Source: Salinibacter sp. 10B (GTDB taxonomy: Bacteria > Bacteroidota > Rhodothermia > Rhodothermales > Salinibacteraceae). Taken from it: a DNA stretch of 64,000 nucleotides. Location: positions 2,557,409 to 2,621,408 of the forward strand of contig NZ_MQWC01000004.1 in assembly GCF_002954405.1 (NCBI RefSeq), written 5' to 3'. Both the position numbers and the translations under genes were made by a program. The notes beneath the pieces were generated by a model. It was given only the letters and a program-made list of their open reading frames with translations. It ran no database searches and was not told the origin of the DNA. Positions 1 through 8,605 of this stretch are shown piece after piece (within the stretch, counting starts at the first letter, position 1; each line of letters starts with the position of its first letter).

Positions 1-1
1 C

Positions 2-1042
2 CGGGAGCCGACCAAGCAGGCCGTCCAACGGGCGCTTGCTCGGGGACACCGGCCTCGTGCCGAATTTCGCATCCGGACCAAGCACCGCGGATATCTTTGG
101 GTGGAGTCGGTGGGCAAAGAGCTGGAGGGAGAGGGCGCCCGGCGCGAGCTTGTCATCACGACCCGCGACATTTCGGAACGGAAGGCCCGCGAACGCGACC
201 TCGTCGAGGCCCGGGACACGGCCGAGGAGGCGCGGCAAGAGGCCGAACGGGCGCGAGAGGACGCCGAACAGGCCAACCGATTGAAATCGGCCTTTCTCGC
301 CAACATGAGCCACGAGATTCGCACTCCCCTCACGAGTGTCATTGGCTTCTCGGAGGTGCTCGAAGAGGAGGTGGAGGAGGACTACGCTCGCTTTGCGCGC
401 CTCATTCGGGAGAGCAGCACTCGGCTCAAAGATGTGCTCAACTCTGTGTTGCGTCTCTCCAAGCTGGAGGTGGGGGCCGTCGAGTTCGAGCCCGAAGAGC
501 TGGATCTCGCAACGGAGGTCAAACGCACGGTGGAGCTTCTGCAACCGCAGGCTGAGGACAAGGACCTTACGCTTCACATGGACGCCCCGGAGGAGTTGCA
601 CGCCTGTCTCGATCCTGGCGCCACCGGGCGGATTCTGGATAATCTCGTGAGCAATGCCATCAAGTATACGCCGCAGGGGGGACGGGTGGATGTGCGTCTG
701 CGGGCCTCCGAGGAGGGGGCCGAGTTAACGGTGGACGATACCGGAAAGGGCATTGAGGAGGACCTTCTGCCCAACCTCTTCGAGCCGTTTGTGCAGGCCC
801 CCGGGGAAGATGGACGAGACGAAGGCAGTGGGCTGGGACTGGCCATTACCAAGCGGCTCGTAGAGGGAATGGACGGGGAGATTGAAGTGGAAACGGAACC
901 GGGCGAAGGGACCTGCTTCACGGTCCGGTTTCACACCGACCGCTGCATTTTTCAGAATGGGGCGGCGACCCATTCGTCCCCGTCTTCCGATGAAGAAGAG
1001 CCGGTTCCGAAGGAGGCCGGAGCGGGCGCTCAGTCGGGCTAA
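2..1042 (+). CDS. PAS-domain sensor histidine kinase, C-terminal part (5' end outside window)
   Basis: The frame is open from base 2, so the gene starts before the window. The visible part begins in the C-terminal strands of a PAS/PAC domain (GYLWVESVGKEL, then VITTRDISERKARE), followed by a charged coiled coil. The H-box FLANMSHEIRTPL follows, with the phospho-acceptor His codon at 311-313. The ATPase domain shows an N-box (DNLVSNAIKYTP), G1 (DTGKGIEE) and G2 (GSGLGLAITKRL). A short acidic tail ends the protein. No receiver domain follows and no response regulator gene lies downstream in the window, so it is probably an orphan or partnered elsewhere. The signal it senses cannot be told from this fragment. 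Confidence 0.93.
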   Translation, partial: REPTKQAVQRALARGHRPRAEFRIRTKHRGYLWVESVGKELEGEGARRELVITTRDISERKARERDLVEARDTAEEARQEAERAREDAEQANRLKSAFLANMSHEIRTPLTSVIGFSEVLEEEVEEDYARFARLIRESSTRLKDVLNSVLRLSKLEVGAVEFEPEELDLATEVKRTVELLQPQAEDKDLTLHMDAPEELHACLDPGATGRILDNLVSNAIKYTPQGGRVDVRLRASEEGAELTVDDTGKGIEEDLLPNLFEPFVQAPGEDGRDEGSGLGLAITKRLVEGMDGEIEVETEPGEGTCFTVRFHTDRCIFQNGAATHSSPSSDEEEPVPKEAGAGAQSG

Positions 1043-1071
1043 CCCCCTTTGATAGAACGAGGGACGTGTCG

Positions 1072-1302
1072 TCAGGGGGATGTATCGGCCTCCATCACCC
1101 GTTCCGCAAGTCGGTACGCAATGAGACCGCCGGCCGCGAAGATGACCCCGTAGAGACCCAACGGGTTCTCCGCACTACTGATGGATTCGTATACTAGGGC
1201 GGAGCCACCGGCAGCCATCCCGCCCGCCAGAATGAAAATGAGAACGTGTACTACCCAGCGGCCCAGTGCCTGGCCCGGGGATAGAGACGACTGATTAGGC
1301 AT
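1072..1302 (-). CDS. small two-helix membrane protein, unknown function
   Basis: A 76-residue protein with two predicted membrane segments (about residues 16-37, VVHVLIFILAGGMAAGG, and 49-65, LYGVIFAAGGLIAY) and a short acidic tail. It converges on the histidine kinase with a 29-bp gap. I do not recognise the family. Hydrophobic segments placed as real helices, and no competing frame, support it as a gene; size and lack of motifs limit confidence. Confidence 0.6.
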   Translation of the reverse strand: MPNQSSLSPGQALGRWVVHVLIFILAGGMAAGGSALVYESISSAENPLGLYGVIFAAGGLIAYRLAERVMEADTSP

Positions 1303-1444
1303 AAATCAAGAGACGTTTGGTTGAGGGACAGCGCATCGAACGTAGAAGAAAACGACGATAACGACAACCGCAAGGGCAGTTTGGTGGGGATCAAGCAGTG
1401 TACGTCATCTCCTCTTTCTTCACTAGACCACGTTCTGTAATCCG

Positions 1445-1831
1445 ATGAATACGAAGCTTTTCATGTCTACGAGTGGTATCTTTCTTGGGTTTTTCGGGAT
1501 TACCATTTCTTTTTTCCCGCGAGAAATATTGACGGCTCTTGGGGCGACGCCCGATGAGGTGTCGTTGGTACTAGCGAACATGGTCGGGGCAATGTACTTA
1601 GGGGTTGGGATGCTCAATTGGATGGCACGTGGGAACCTCATCGGAGGAGTGTATAGCCGACCCGTGGCATTGGGCAACTTTGTCCTGTTTGTCATGATTG
1701 CAATTACATTGTCGAAGCAGGTGCTGGCCAGCTCGAATGCAGTTGTGTACGCAATCGGAGGGGCCTTGCACGCTGTTTTTGCGGGGGGATTTGGGTACGT
1801 ACTGTTTGGAAAAGGGGGACAGTGCGGCTGA
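1445..1831 (+). CDS. four-helix integral membrane protein, unknown function
   Basis: A 128-residue hydrophobic protein with four likely helices (about residues 7-24, 41-61, 73-90 and 98-120). The loop FPREILTALGATPDE after helix 1 and the segment MVGAMYLGVGMLNWMARG are the most distinctive parts. This pattern resembles small DoxX-like or DUF4345-like four-helix proteins, but I cannot assign it firmly. It is followed by about 90 bp and then the first leader cassette at 1919, which appears to be a separate transcription unit. Confidence 0.72.
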   Translation: MNTKLFMSTSGIFLGFFGITISFFPREILTALGATPDEVSLVLANMVGAMYLGVGMLNWMARGNLIGGVYSRPVALGNFVLFVMIAITLSKQVLASSNAVVYAIGGALHAVFAGGFGYVLFGKGGQCG

Positions 1832-1918
1832 CGGTGGGGGGACTGGCGCACTGCTGCTGATCCCCGTGATCGGTCCTCCCGCATTCAGTAGGGGCGATTC
1901 ACCTCATCATTTCGTTTT

Positions 1919-2022
1919 GTTTAAGTGTTCCCGGGAATGCTTTTTTGTATACTGGTGTTAACAGTATAGAATAAAAGTTTGCAAAGCGCTGCTCCCGACG
2001 GGGTCGGGCAGCGCTTTTTTTA
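1919..2022 (+). promoter_or_regulatory. promoter-leader cassette 1 (ahead of dioxygenase remnant)
   Basis: Conserved boxes GTTTAA (1919-1924), CCCGGG (1930-1935) and TTTTGTATACTGGT, with TATACT at 1948-1953, are followed by an AT-rich stretch and an intrinsic terminator. The same boxes with the same 23-nt GTTTAA-TATACT spacing recur at 2715-2815 before msrB. The predicted transcript would be only about 65 nt before the terminator. Either a short RNA or an attenuated leader would fit. The promoter assignment is inference from the -10-like box. Confidence 0.5.
1985..2021 (+). terminator. intrinsic terminator of leader cassette 1
   Basis: A GC-rich hairpin pairs AGCGCTG and CCCGAC (1985-1999) with GTCGGG and CAGCGCT (2003-2015) across a GGG loop, with a 2-nt bulge. 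It is followed directly by a run of T residues. It lies about 55 nt downstream of the end of the four-helix membrane gene's promoter-like cassette, before the dioxygenase remnant. Confidence 0.85.
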
Positions 2023-2075
2023 TTTCGGTCTCGTTTTTTCTTGGTGGAGGTGGGCGTGGGGAGGCGGAGGGGCCT

Positions 2076-2625
2076 GTGCCGGTAGACCATGCCATCCGTG
2101 GGCTCGGGCCGGTCGAAGTCACTGTGGCCGATCAAGATGCTCCCCGGCAGGCGATGACGGAGGTCTTCGGCTTTCGGGAGGCGGGATCCTATGAGGTCGA
2201 GCCAGGGAAGACAGAGGACGAATCCCTTGCGCTGTACCCACCCCTCTGGCCACGGCGACGGTGTTTGACGGGGCCCGGTGGGGGGGGAAATGCACGTCAT
2301 TGAGCGTGCAGAGGGGGAGCGAGAAAGACTTGGAAGAGGCGGGGTTCATCATGTTGCTCTCCGTACCCCGACAGCGACACGATTCGTTGGTGGCACGACC
2401 GCATCTCCAGCGCCGGTCCAATTCCGTCCCCGGTCATTGATCGCCACTACTTTGAGTCGGTATACACCCGTGAGCTGGGGACATTCTCATCGGAAATTGC
2501 GACGGACACTGGAGCCCCATTCCCGGTGGAAGAAGCGGCTGCCGGTACGGTGGCTTCCACCGTCGCTGGAGCCGCAACGGGAGGAGATTGAAGCTCGACT
2601 CCAGCCGCTGGAGGGAGAGAAGTAG
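2076..2625 (+). pseudogene. frameshifted C-terminal half of a ring-cleaving dioxygenase (glyoxalase superfamily)
   Basis: Pieces of one protein lie in alternating frames: VDHAIRGLGPVEVTVAD...VFGFREAG (from 2076), then GGEMHVIE...GVHHVALRTP (from about 2278), then RWWHDRISSAG...DRHYFESVYTREL (from 2370), then LEPQREEIEARLQPLE (to 2625). Together these match, in order, the second vicinal-oxygen-chelate domain of ring-cleaving dioxygenases, including metal-ligand-like HH and E positions. At least three frameshifts separate them and the N-terminal half is absent. It should be non-functional. DoxX and MsrB neighbours fit a former quinone/thiol-stress group. A sequencing error could explain one shift, not the missing half. 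Confidence 0.8.
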
Positions 2626-2656
2626 CAGGGAATTGCCGAGAGGTCCCCAATAGCGC

Positions 2657-2677
2657 TTCGGTCAAGCCCTGACCGAA
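2657..2677. repeat. 8-bp perfect inverted repeat after the dioxygenase remnant
   Basis: TTCGGTCA and TGACCGAA are separated by 5 nt. There is no strong T-run, so it may be a weak terminator of the dead gene or a binding site upstream of leader cassette 2. Confidence 0.4.
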
Positions 2678-2714
2678 TGGTTTCGTCTCTGTCGTTACAG
2701 TATTATCACCCTAA

Positions 2715-2815
2715 GTTTAACCGTACCCCGGGGGTCGTTTTGTTATACTGGTAACGGACGTGATGATGAAAAATAGAGTTTTGCCGCCTGGCAAGTGCCG
2801 GGGGGCTTTTTCTAT
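2715..2815 (+). promoter_or_regulatory. promoter-leader cassette 2 (ahead of msrB)
   Basis: Boxes GTTTAA (2715-2720), CCCGGG (2727-2732) and TTTTGTTATACTGGT, with TATACT at 2744-2749, repeat the order and 23-nt spacing of cassette 1. An A-rich stretch and a terminator hairpin follow. msrB starts about 160 nt after the hairpin. The arrangement suggests premature termination control or a short independent RNA. Confidence 0.5.
2783..2811 (+). terminator. intrinsic terminator of leader cassette 2
   Basis: Eleven-base arms (2783-2793 and 2796-2806), GCCGCCTGGCA against TGCCGGGGGGC, pair with one G-G mismatch and one G-T pair. A five-T tract at 2807-2811 follows directly. Confidence 0.8.
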
Positions 2816-2971
2816 GTCTTGCGGGTCCTTTTCTCTCCTCCTTCTCTCTCCGTCGGTCCCGGACCTCTCGATCTTCCAGCATTGTCGCATCGTGACTGAA
2901 ACGATTCGAGCAGCGCGACCACTAAGACGGGAGTAGCCACCTATTTTCGCTCTCCCGATTTTCTCTGCGCT

Positions 2972-3535
2972 ATGATGGACCGAGCCTCGTTTCTAAAGCA
3001 TTTGGCCTGGGCGTCGGTTGCGCCGATCGCCCTTTCTGCCTGCAGCCGGAGCCGCTCCACCCCCACCCCGTCGGCAGTGGACACTGACACCCTCGACGTG
3101 CACGAGCGGCGTTCCGACATTCTGCCCCTCGACAAGTCCAAAGAGGAGTGGAAGGCAATTCTCGACGACGACGCCTATCGCATCCTGTTCGAGGCCGGCA
3201 CCGAGCCGCGCCGCTCCAGTCCTCTCCTGGAGGAGACGCGCACGGGGACGTATATCTGTGCGGCCTGCTACCTCCCGCTCTTTTCCTCAAAGACGAAGTA
3301 CGAGAGCGGAACGGGTTGGCCCAGCTTTTGGGCGCCGCTGGAGGGGCGCATTGAGACGAAGAAGGACATGAAGCTTGGCTACCCGCGCACGGAGTACCAC
3401 TGCGTGCGGTGCGGCGGGCACCAGGGCCACGTGTTCGAAGATGGGCCGGAGCCGACGGGCCTGCGCTACTGCAACAACGGCCTCGCCCTCAACTTCGTCC
3501 CTCAGTCGGAGGCCCTTCCTGCATTGCGATCATAA
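2972..3535 (+). CDS. msrB: peptide-methionine (R)-S-oxide reductase MsrB, exported form
   Basis: MsrB reduces methionine-R-sulfoxide in proteins. The 187-residue product has an N-terminal export segment ending in ALSAC (residues about 19-23), which looks like a lipobox, so it probably acts in the envelope. The MsrB fold follows: GTYICAACYLPLF and YHCVRCGGHQGHVF carry the two CxxC zinc pairs, GTGWPSF lines the active site, and RYCNNGLALNF holds the expected catalytic Cys (family usually RYCxN). It follows leader cassette 2 by about 160 nt, so it may be controlled by that leader. The start ATG ATG at 2972-2977 leaves either methionine possible. Confidence 0.93.
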   Translation: MMDRASFLKHLAWASVAPIALSACSRSRSTPTPSAVDTDTLDVHERRSDILPLDKSKEEWKAILDDDAYRILFEAGTEPRRSSPLLEETRTGTYICAACYLPLFSSKTKYESGTGWPSFWAPLEGRIETKKDMKLGYPRTEYHCVRCGGHQGHVFEDGPEPTGLRYCNNGLALNFVPQSEALPALRS

Positions 3536-3696
3536 CTGCCGTCTGCAGCGGGCGGAATGAGGGGCCTTTCCCTCGTTGGGGGAATATCGTCTGTTCGACC
3601 GGAGTCGAGAACCCTTCTTTTTCTCGCATACCGGCCGAGACCAATGCCGTATAGCATTGCAGAAAACATTCGCTCGAACCAGGTCGGGGGCGCTCC

Positions 3697-4158
3697 TTAG
3701 GCGCTCGTGGGCTCCTCCATCGTTTCGCGTGCGGGTCCGGACGAGGCGCGTCGCCGCGCGTCGAGCGACCAGCGCCCGCCGCCGAACAGGAAGACGAGCC
3801 CGAGCAGAAAGAGCACCAGGGCGGAGAACTCCAGCGACTGGTTGGCCGACAGGAGGCCGTCCTGCCAGTGCACCACGAGTACGGCGCCGGCCAGCACGGG
3901 CAGCTGCACGAGGGCGGCCAGGCGCGTGTAGAGGCCCACGGTGAGAAGCGCGCCCCCGACGAGGTGAGCGGCCGTGACGTAGATCAGAATGCCGGACGTG
4001 GTCAGGGAGGGGGCGGCGCCGGCAGTGAATTGCTGCAGGCCCGTGTCGGTGAGGAGGAGGGCAAGTCCTCGGAAGAAGAGCCCGGCCCCGAGGTACACCC
4101 GAACGGCGTCGAGCACGAGGTGACGGTTGGCGTCGAGGCGGTCGAAGAAGCGGCGCAT
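3697..4158 (-). CDS. DoxX-like four-helix membrane protein
   Basis: A 153-residue protein starting MRRFFDRLDANRH, with an amphipathic N-terminus and four hydrophobic segments (VRVYLGAGLFFRGLALLL; GILIYVTAAHLVGGALLTVG; LVQLPVLAGAVLVVH; SALVLFLLGLVFLFGG). The pattern RVYLGAGLFFRG...HLVGGALLTVGLYTR is typical of DoxX/CatD-like proteins, which often accompany ring-cleaving dioxygenases or thiol-redox enzymes. I chose the start at 4158 because the longer open frame to 4302 adds a low-complexity basic stretch unlike the family. The dioxygenase remnant and msrB nearby fit a redox or quinone-stress role, which is inference. Confidence 0.82.
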   Translation of the reverse strand: MRRFFDRLDANRHLVLDAVRVYLGAGLFFRGLALLLTDTGLQQFTAGAAPSLTTSGILIYVTAAHLVGGALLTVGLYTRLAALVQLPVLAGAVLVVHWQDGLLSANQSLEFSALVLFLLGLVFLFGGGRWSLDARRRASSGPARETMEEPTSA

Positions 4159-4392
4159 GGCGGACCCGAACTGCAAAGAGGAAACGAATGATTGGGACGG
4201 TAAACAGACGGGCCGCACCAGTCGATCCGGGCGGTGCCGCCGTTCAGCGTCCTGTGCACCGGGGGGCGCAACGATCGGCTCTGAGGGCGGTACCGCAGGC
4301 ACAGGGCCGCTCCTTCAATTGTCCTTGCCGCGCAAAGACGCGTCGGAGGCGCGGCGCGGTTCGTCGGCTTGTTCTTCGATTCCCGATTCGAC

Positions 4393-5187
4393 ATGCGGGC
4401 TTTTTCCTTTGTATTGCGCACGGTGGCATGCATCGGCGTGGCGCTGCTACTGTACGGATGCTCCGATGCTACGACTCCTACGGGCCCTGAATCGGGCGAT
4501 GACGAAGGAGGAACGGCGTCGTTCAACAGTGAAGCGGCTCCGGGGGCGTCTGCTCAGGCTTTTCTGGACAATGCCTCGTTTTCGGTACTCAACGTAGAGG
4601 TCGACTACATGGAGGGCTACGAGCCGACCGAAGGAGGCCTCGACAGCCTCAAGACAGCGCTGGCGGACCACCTGAGCAAATCCAGCATCACCATTGAGGC
4701 CCCTACGCGCGTCCCGGCGGCGGGACAGGACAGCTACACCGCCGATGAGGTTCGGGGGCTGGAAGAAGAGCACCGAGACCACTACACGCAGGCGCAGGAC
4801 GATGCTCTCTGGGCGTACATCCTCATTCTCGACGGTACGTTCGACGAAGGAAATGTGGTCGGGATCGCCTACTACAACACGTCCACGGCCTTCTTTGGCA
4901 AGACGATCCGGGAGATTTCGGGCGGGCTGACCCAGCCCTCGCGAGAGAAGGTGGAGGCCACGGTGTTTCGGCACGAATTCGGCCACATCCTGGGACTGGT
5001 GGACAATGGCACGCCGATGCAGGAAGGACACCGAGACGACGGCCACGGTCCGCACTGCACAAACGAGCAGTGTGTGATGTACTATGCTATCGAGACGACC
5101 GACTACTTCGCAAACATCTTCGAGGGCACGGTGCCCGGGTTCGAGCAGTTCTGCACGGCGGACATGGCAGCGCAGGATGGGAAGTAA
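4393..5187 (+). CDS. secreted zinc metalloprotease-like lipoprotein
   Basis: A 264-residue product from the ATG at 4393, with a signal peptide and lipobox LLLYGC, then a low-complexity acidic linker. The catalytic-type motif is HEFGHILGLVDNG (HExxHxxGxxD), followed about 35 residues later by CVMYYAIE, which resembles a metzincin Met-turn. A His/Cys-rich loop (GHRDDGHGPHC) sits between them. It is probably a lipid-anchored peptidase facing outward. Substrate is unknown. An upstream in-frame ATG at 4369 would spoil the signal peptide only slightly, so the start is likely but not certain. Confidence 0.8.
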   Translation: MRAFSFVLRTVACIGVALLLYGCSDATTPTGPESGDDEGGTASFNSEAAPGASAQAFLDNASFSVLNVEVDYMEGYEPTEGGLDSLKTALADHLSKSSITIEAPTRVPAAGQDSYTADEVRGLEEEHRDHYTQAQDDALWAYILILDGTFDEGNVVGIAYYNTSTAFFGKTIREISGGLTQPSREKVEATVFRHEFGHILGLVDNGTPMQEGHRDDGHGPHCTNEQCVMYYAIETTDYFANIFEGTVPGFEQFCTADMAAQDGK

Positions 5188-5284
5188 ACTCGAATGAGGG
5201 GCATTCTGAGCGGAAGGGGGGACGCTGCCGCTGGAGGCAAGGGGGACGCAGCCCTCCCTTCCCGAGGTCGTAATCGGGCGCGGA

Positions 5285-8200
5285 TCAGCGGGCGGGAGTC
5301 TCCACGCTGTCCCGGAGCATTTTCTGAACGGCCGTCGCCCCGTCTTCCAGAAAGTAGATCTTCCGGTCCTCGAAAGCTGCCCGGGTGTCGAGGGCCTGCT
5401 TTTCCTTGAGGACGTGGAAGTTGGTGACCGACGCGATGAAGCTGTGCAACCGAATGTCGTCCCGGCTCGCCCGAGCATTGAGGGTCTCCTGGTAGTCCTC
5501 GATGTTCTGACAAAACTGGACTTTCGGCTCCACATCGATATTCCCGACGCCGACGTCCAGGCCCTTCGGGTCGACGAAGATGATGTGCTGGAGGGGAGCG
5601 TCCAGCAGCCACAGAATGAAGTCGGGGAAGAATCGTCCGCCATTCTGCATCTGAAAGCCGACGCCCGTTCCCCGCGTCTGATTGCGCAAGACGTAGAGCT
5701 TTCGGTTCTCGCCCATAAACTCGCGTCCCTGCGCGCTTCCGAGAAACGAGCGGAAGTGCTCAATAAATTGTGTTTCCCCCGCATTCAGGGCTGGAGGACT
5801 GTACTGAACCGGCTCGTCCTGCGTGACGAGCGGATGATAGAGGTGCTTGTCGAAGTAGACCCGATCTGGTTTCCCACTCTCCTCCGTGTACAGGTGTTCG
5901 TCGCCCCTAAAGAGGATTTCTTCCTGATCGCCGGACTCCACCCTTTCCAGTCGATCAAGAAGCTCGTTCAAGAACGCGTCAGCGGACTCTTCTACTCGGG
6001 CCTCAACGACCTCAATCAAGTTGTCGTCCTCTTCGTTGAGCTCCTCGTATTGCAGAGTTTCGCGTTTCCACTCCTGCTTTTGGCTGGAGTAGTACTCTGT
6101 AATGTACGTTCGCAGGATGCGGAGGACAATGGACTCAATGCGGCCCAACTCATCGAACCGAGTGCATTCGAGCATCTCTACGGGACAGTACAGGTCGTAC
6201 TGCTCCGTTTCGATCACCCGTTTTAGGACGTCTTGCCCGAACGTGAGGTTCGTATACCCTTCCTTCTCCCGGTACCGCCAGAGGGTTCGGTAGATGCGAG
6301 GCCAGTCGAGCAATGCAATGAGGTCGGAGCCGATCGTGCGGCGCTCTTCGGTGTCCGACGAGGTCCCGGCTGGGGCTCCATCGCTCAGATCGCTGGTCCC
6401 GTTCGTGGAGGAGAGGACCTCGATCTTTCGGGTCAAGTCGATCTCCGGCGTGATGTCGCTTGAATCGACCACCTCCGGTGTGAGTGTGAGGTCCTCCACG
6501 TCCTCGAACGATTCCGTCTCGCTCGGGCGGAGAAGCTGAAGGCCGGCGCCACTGAACCGGTCGTCGACCTGCGTTTCAAACCGGACGATCTCTCGATCGT
6601 CCGTCTCAATCCCTTCATCTGCGAGGTAGTCGCGGAAGTCCGCCATGTAGTCGGCCCGGACCCCGAAAATGTTTAGCGTTTCGAGGGTCGGAAGGTGGCG
6701 CGGGTGCGACCCTTCCAGGACACTAGAGCGCTTCAAGCTCCGATCCTTCCCGAGAAGACGGACGCCCCGTCCAAACAGCTGGATAATCTGCGGGCCTTCG
6801 CCCCGCCCGATGTTCATGAGGCCCATCGTGGAGACGCGCCAGCTGCTCCACCCTTCGATAAACTTCTTCGCGCCTAAAAGGACATTGATGTCCGACCGGC
6901 TCTGGTTGATGCGCTTGAAGAGCGACCCTTCAAACTCCGATTCTTCGATCCCGATCTTCGGGAATTCCTCTTCGGTCAGATTGAGGAAGCCCCGCTTGTT
7001 GCCCACGTCAATGACCCCGAAGAATTGATCGGAATCCCCCGCCCGGAGCCCGATCTCTCCGTCGGTATTTTTGAGGTCAGAAAGGCGAAGGCCCGTGCCA
7101 CCGGACGCGTGAAACAGCCGATCGCGGAGATCTCCTAGAATGTCCTCCGCGCTGCACCCCGTCGAACGAAGAACGTCAAATTCGTCGGCGAACAGATCTT
7201 GCCCGGCAATTTCCAGCGTACCCTCGTCCGACAGCAAGTCTCGGACCGCACGGGTGGCCCAGTCGGTGTCCGTAAGCACACGGTTGAGGAATGCGACGAG
7301 ACGCTGAATGTCCGTCACGCTCCGGCGATCGTTCGTGCTCAGGTCCGAGACATTTCGTCCGCCCGTGACGCTGTGTCCGATAAACATGAGAAGGGGTTTC
7401 CGGAGGTTGTACTCCTCGCGGAGGCGCCGCTCATCCCGGTTGAACACCACCTGCTGTTCGTAAAATGTGAGCAGGTTGGCCAACAGATACCGATTGGTCA
7501 GGTCGTCGTCCTCTTCCAATGCCTCATCGGCGTTGGTGTCGAGGTTGAGGATGTTGTAGTCCTTTCCGTATCCGTCTTCGTAGAAGCGCTGATACGAGTA
7601 GTCAAACAGGATCGACGTGCCGTATTCGTCCTTCACGGAGGCGGGCGTCGATCCGCTGACGGCCTGTCCGAACGTGGCGCTGTACTCGAAGGTGAAGCCG
7701 CCGTCTGCGAGTCGTGACCGGAGGTCCCGCCACGTCCCGGCGGTTGAGCTCGCGCCCTTGTGCCCCTCGTCGACGAACACCAGGTTGTTGCCCTCGAAAG
7801 CGTCGACCTCCACCCGCACGCCCTCGTCGGTCTTCTCGTTCACGAGCTTGGAGATCTCAAGGACCTTCACGTGTTCCGGCGGTACGGATTGGCCTTCCTC
7901 TACGAGGTCCAGGTAGTACCGGCAGCCGATGCCGCTCCGGCGCAGCTCGGCCATGTGCTGGTCCGTGAGTCCCTCGTTCGGCGTCACGAGAAGGATGTGG
8001 TCGATCGCGTCGCCAAAGTGGTGCCGATACTGATAGTAGTGCAGGTGCATGAGGAGCGTCTTTCCGCTCCCAGTGGCCATCCAGAGGGCAATCTTGTTGA
8101 GCTGGCCGGGGTCCACCGTCGGGTACGTGATGTACGTCCGGTCCTCATTCTGACGGGCGGCAAACTCGTTGATCGATGCGGCCAGGCCCTTCGCATCGTG

Positions 8201-8548
8201 CTTCAGGCGGTGCAGGTAGTGCTCGGTCATCAGCCCCGCCAGGTGCTGGAAGTAGCGCCAGGTAATGCTCTCGTCCCGCCGCTCGTTGATCGAAGCGGTG
8301 TGCTCGCGAAGCCGCTCGTCGTACCGGACGAGCTGCGCGTCGCTCAGTCGGATCCCTTCACGCTGTTGCAGTGCCTTGACGAGGTGAGAGGTCCCGTCCT
8401 GATGGAATCCCTCCTTGGTCTGTCGCAGGCGTTCGTGATACCGCTGGATTGCGCTCGTATCCTCCGGGTCAGCCACCCCGAAGAGGTTTCGGAAGTACGC
8501 CGCAAGGACGAGCCGCTTCTGGAATTTGCTAAAGGAGTCGGAGGGCAT
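5285..8548 (-). CDS. type III restriction enzyme Res-like helicase-nuclease
   Basis: A 1087-residue SF2 helicase with C-terminal nuclease. Walker A is ATGSGKT (158-164), motif II is the variant DEGH (260-263), motif III is SAT (290-292), and a motif VI-like segment is QLFGRGVRL. Near the C-terminus, FPDFILWL (from 974) and VDPKGL (about 992) form a PD-(D/E)xK endonuclease site. In type III systems, Res acts with Mod and cuts DNA after ATP-driven communication between sites. The gene lies 57 bp downstream of the methyltransferase on the same strand, so the two should be co-transcribed, mod first. All key motifs appear intact. Confidence 0.9.
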   Translation of the reverse strand: MPSDSFSKFQKRLVLAAYFRNLFGVADPEDTSAIQRYHERLRQTKEGFHQDGTSHLVKALQQREGIRLSDAQLVRYDERLREHTASINERRDESITWRYFQHLAGLMTEHYLHRLKHDAKGLAASINEFAARQNEDRTYITYPTVDPGQLNKIALWMATGSGKTLLMHLHYYQYRHHFGDAIDHILLVTPNEGLTDQHMAELRRSGIGCRYYLDLVEEGQSVPPEHVKVLEISKLVNEKTDEGVRVEVDAFEGNNLVFVDEGHKGASSTAGTWRDLRSRLADGGFTFEYSATFGQAVSGSTPASVKDEYGTSILFDYSYQRFYEDGYGKDYNILNLDTNADEALEEDDDLTNRYLLANLLTFYEQQVVFNRDERRLREEYNLRKPLLMFIGHSVTGGRNVSDLSTNDRRSVTDIQRLVAFLNRVLTDTDWATRAVRDLLSDEGTLEIAGQDLFADEFDVLRSTGCSAEDILGDLRDRLFHASGGTGLRLSDLKNTDGEIGLRAGDSDQFFGVIDVGNKRGFLNLTEEEFPKIGIEESEFEGSLFKRINQSRSDINVLLGAKKFIEGWSSWRVSTMGLMNIGRGEGPQIIQLFGRGVRLLGKDRSLKRSSVLEGSHPRHLPTLETLNIFGVRADYMADFRDYLADEGIETDDREIVRFETQVDDRFSGAGLQLLRPSETESFEDVEDLTLTPEVVDSSDITPEIDLTRKIEVLSSTNGTSDLSDGAPAGTSSDTEERRTIGSDLIALLDWPRIYRTLWRYREKEGYTNLTFGQDVLKRVIETEQYDLYCPVEMLECTRFDELGRIESIVLRILRTYITEYYSSQKQEWKRETLQYEELNEEDDNLIEVVEARVEESADAFLNELLDRLERVESGDQEEILFRGDEHLYTEESGKPDRVYFDKHLYHPLVTQDEPVQYSPPALNAGETQFIEHFRSFLGSAQGREFMGENRKLYVLRNQTRGTGVGFQMQNGGRFFPDFILWLLDAPLQHIIFVDPKGLDVGVGNIDVEPKVQFCQNIEDYQETLNARASRDDIRLHSFIASVTNFHVLKEKQALDTRAAFEDRKIYFLEDGATAVQKMLRDSVETPAR

Positions 8549-8605
8549 CTCGGCATGTGGGCGTAGAGAGCGTGGGCGCGGGAGCGAAGAAGGAGCAGGA
8601 GAGGG

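Noticed and set aside
4159..4302. Longer DoxX start at 4302
   Set aside because: The added 48 residues are basic and Pro-rich, unlike the family; the ATG at 4158 fits the fold.
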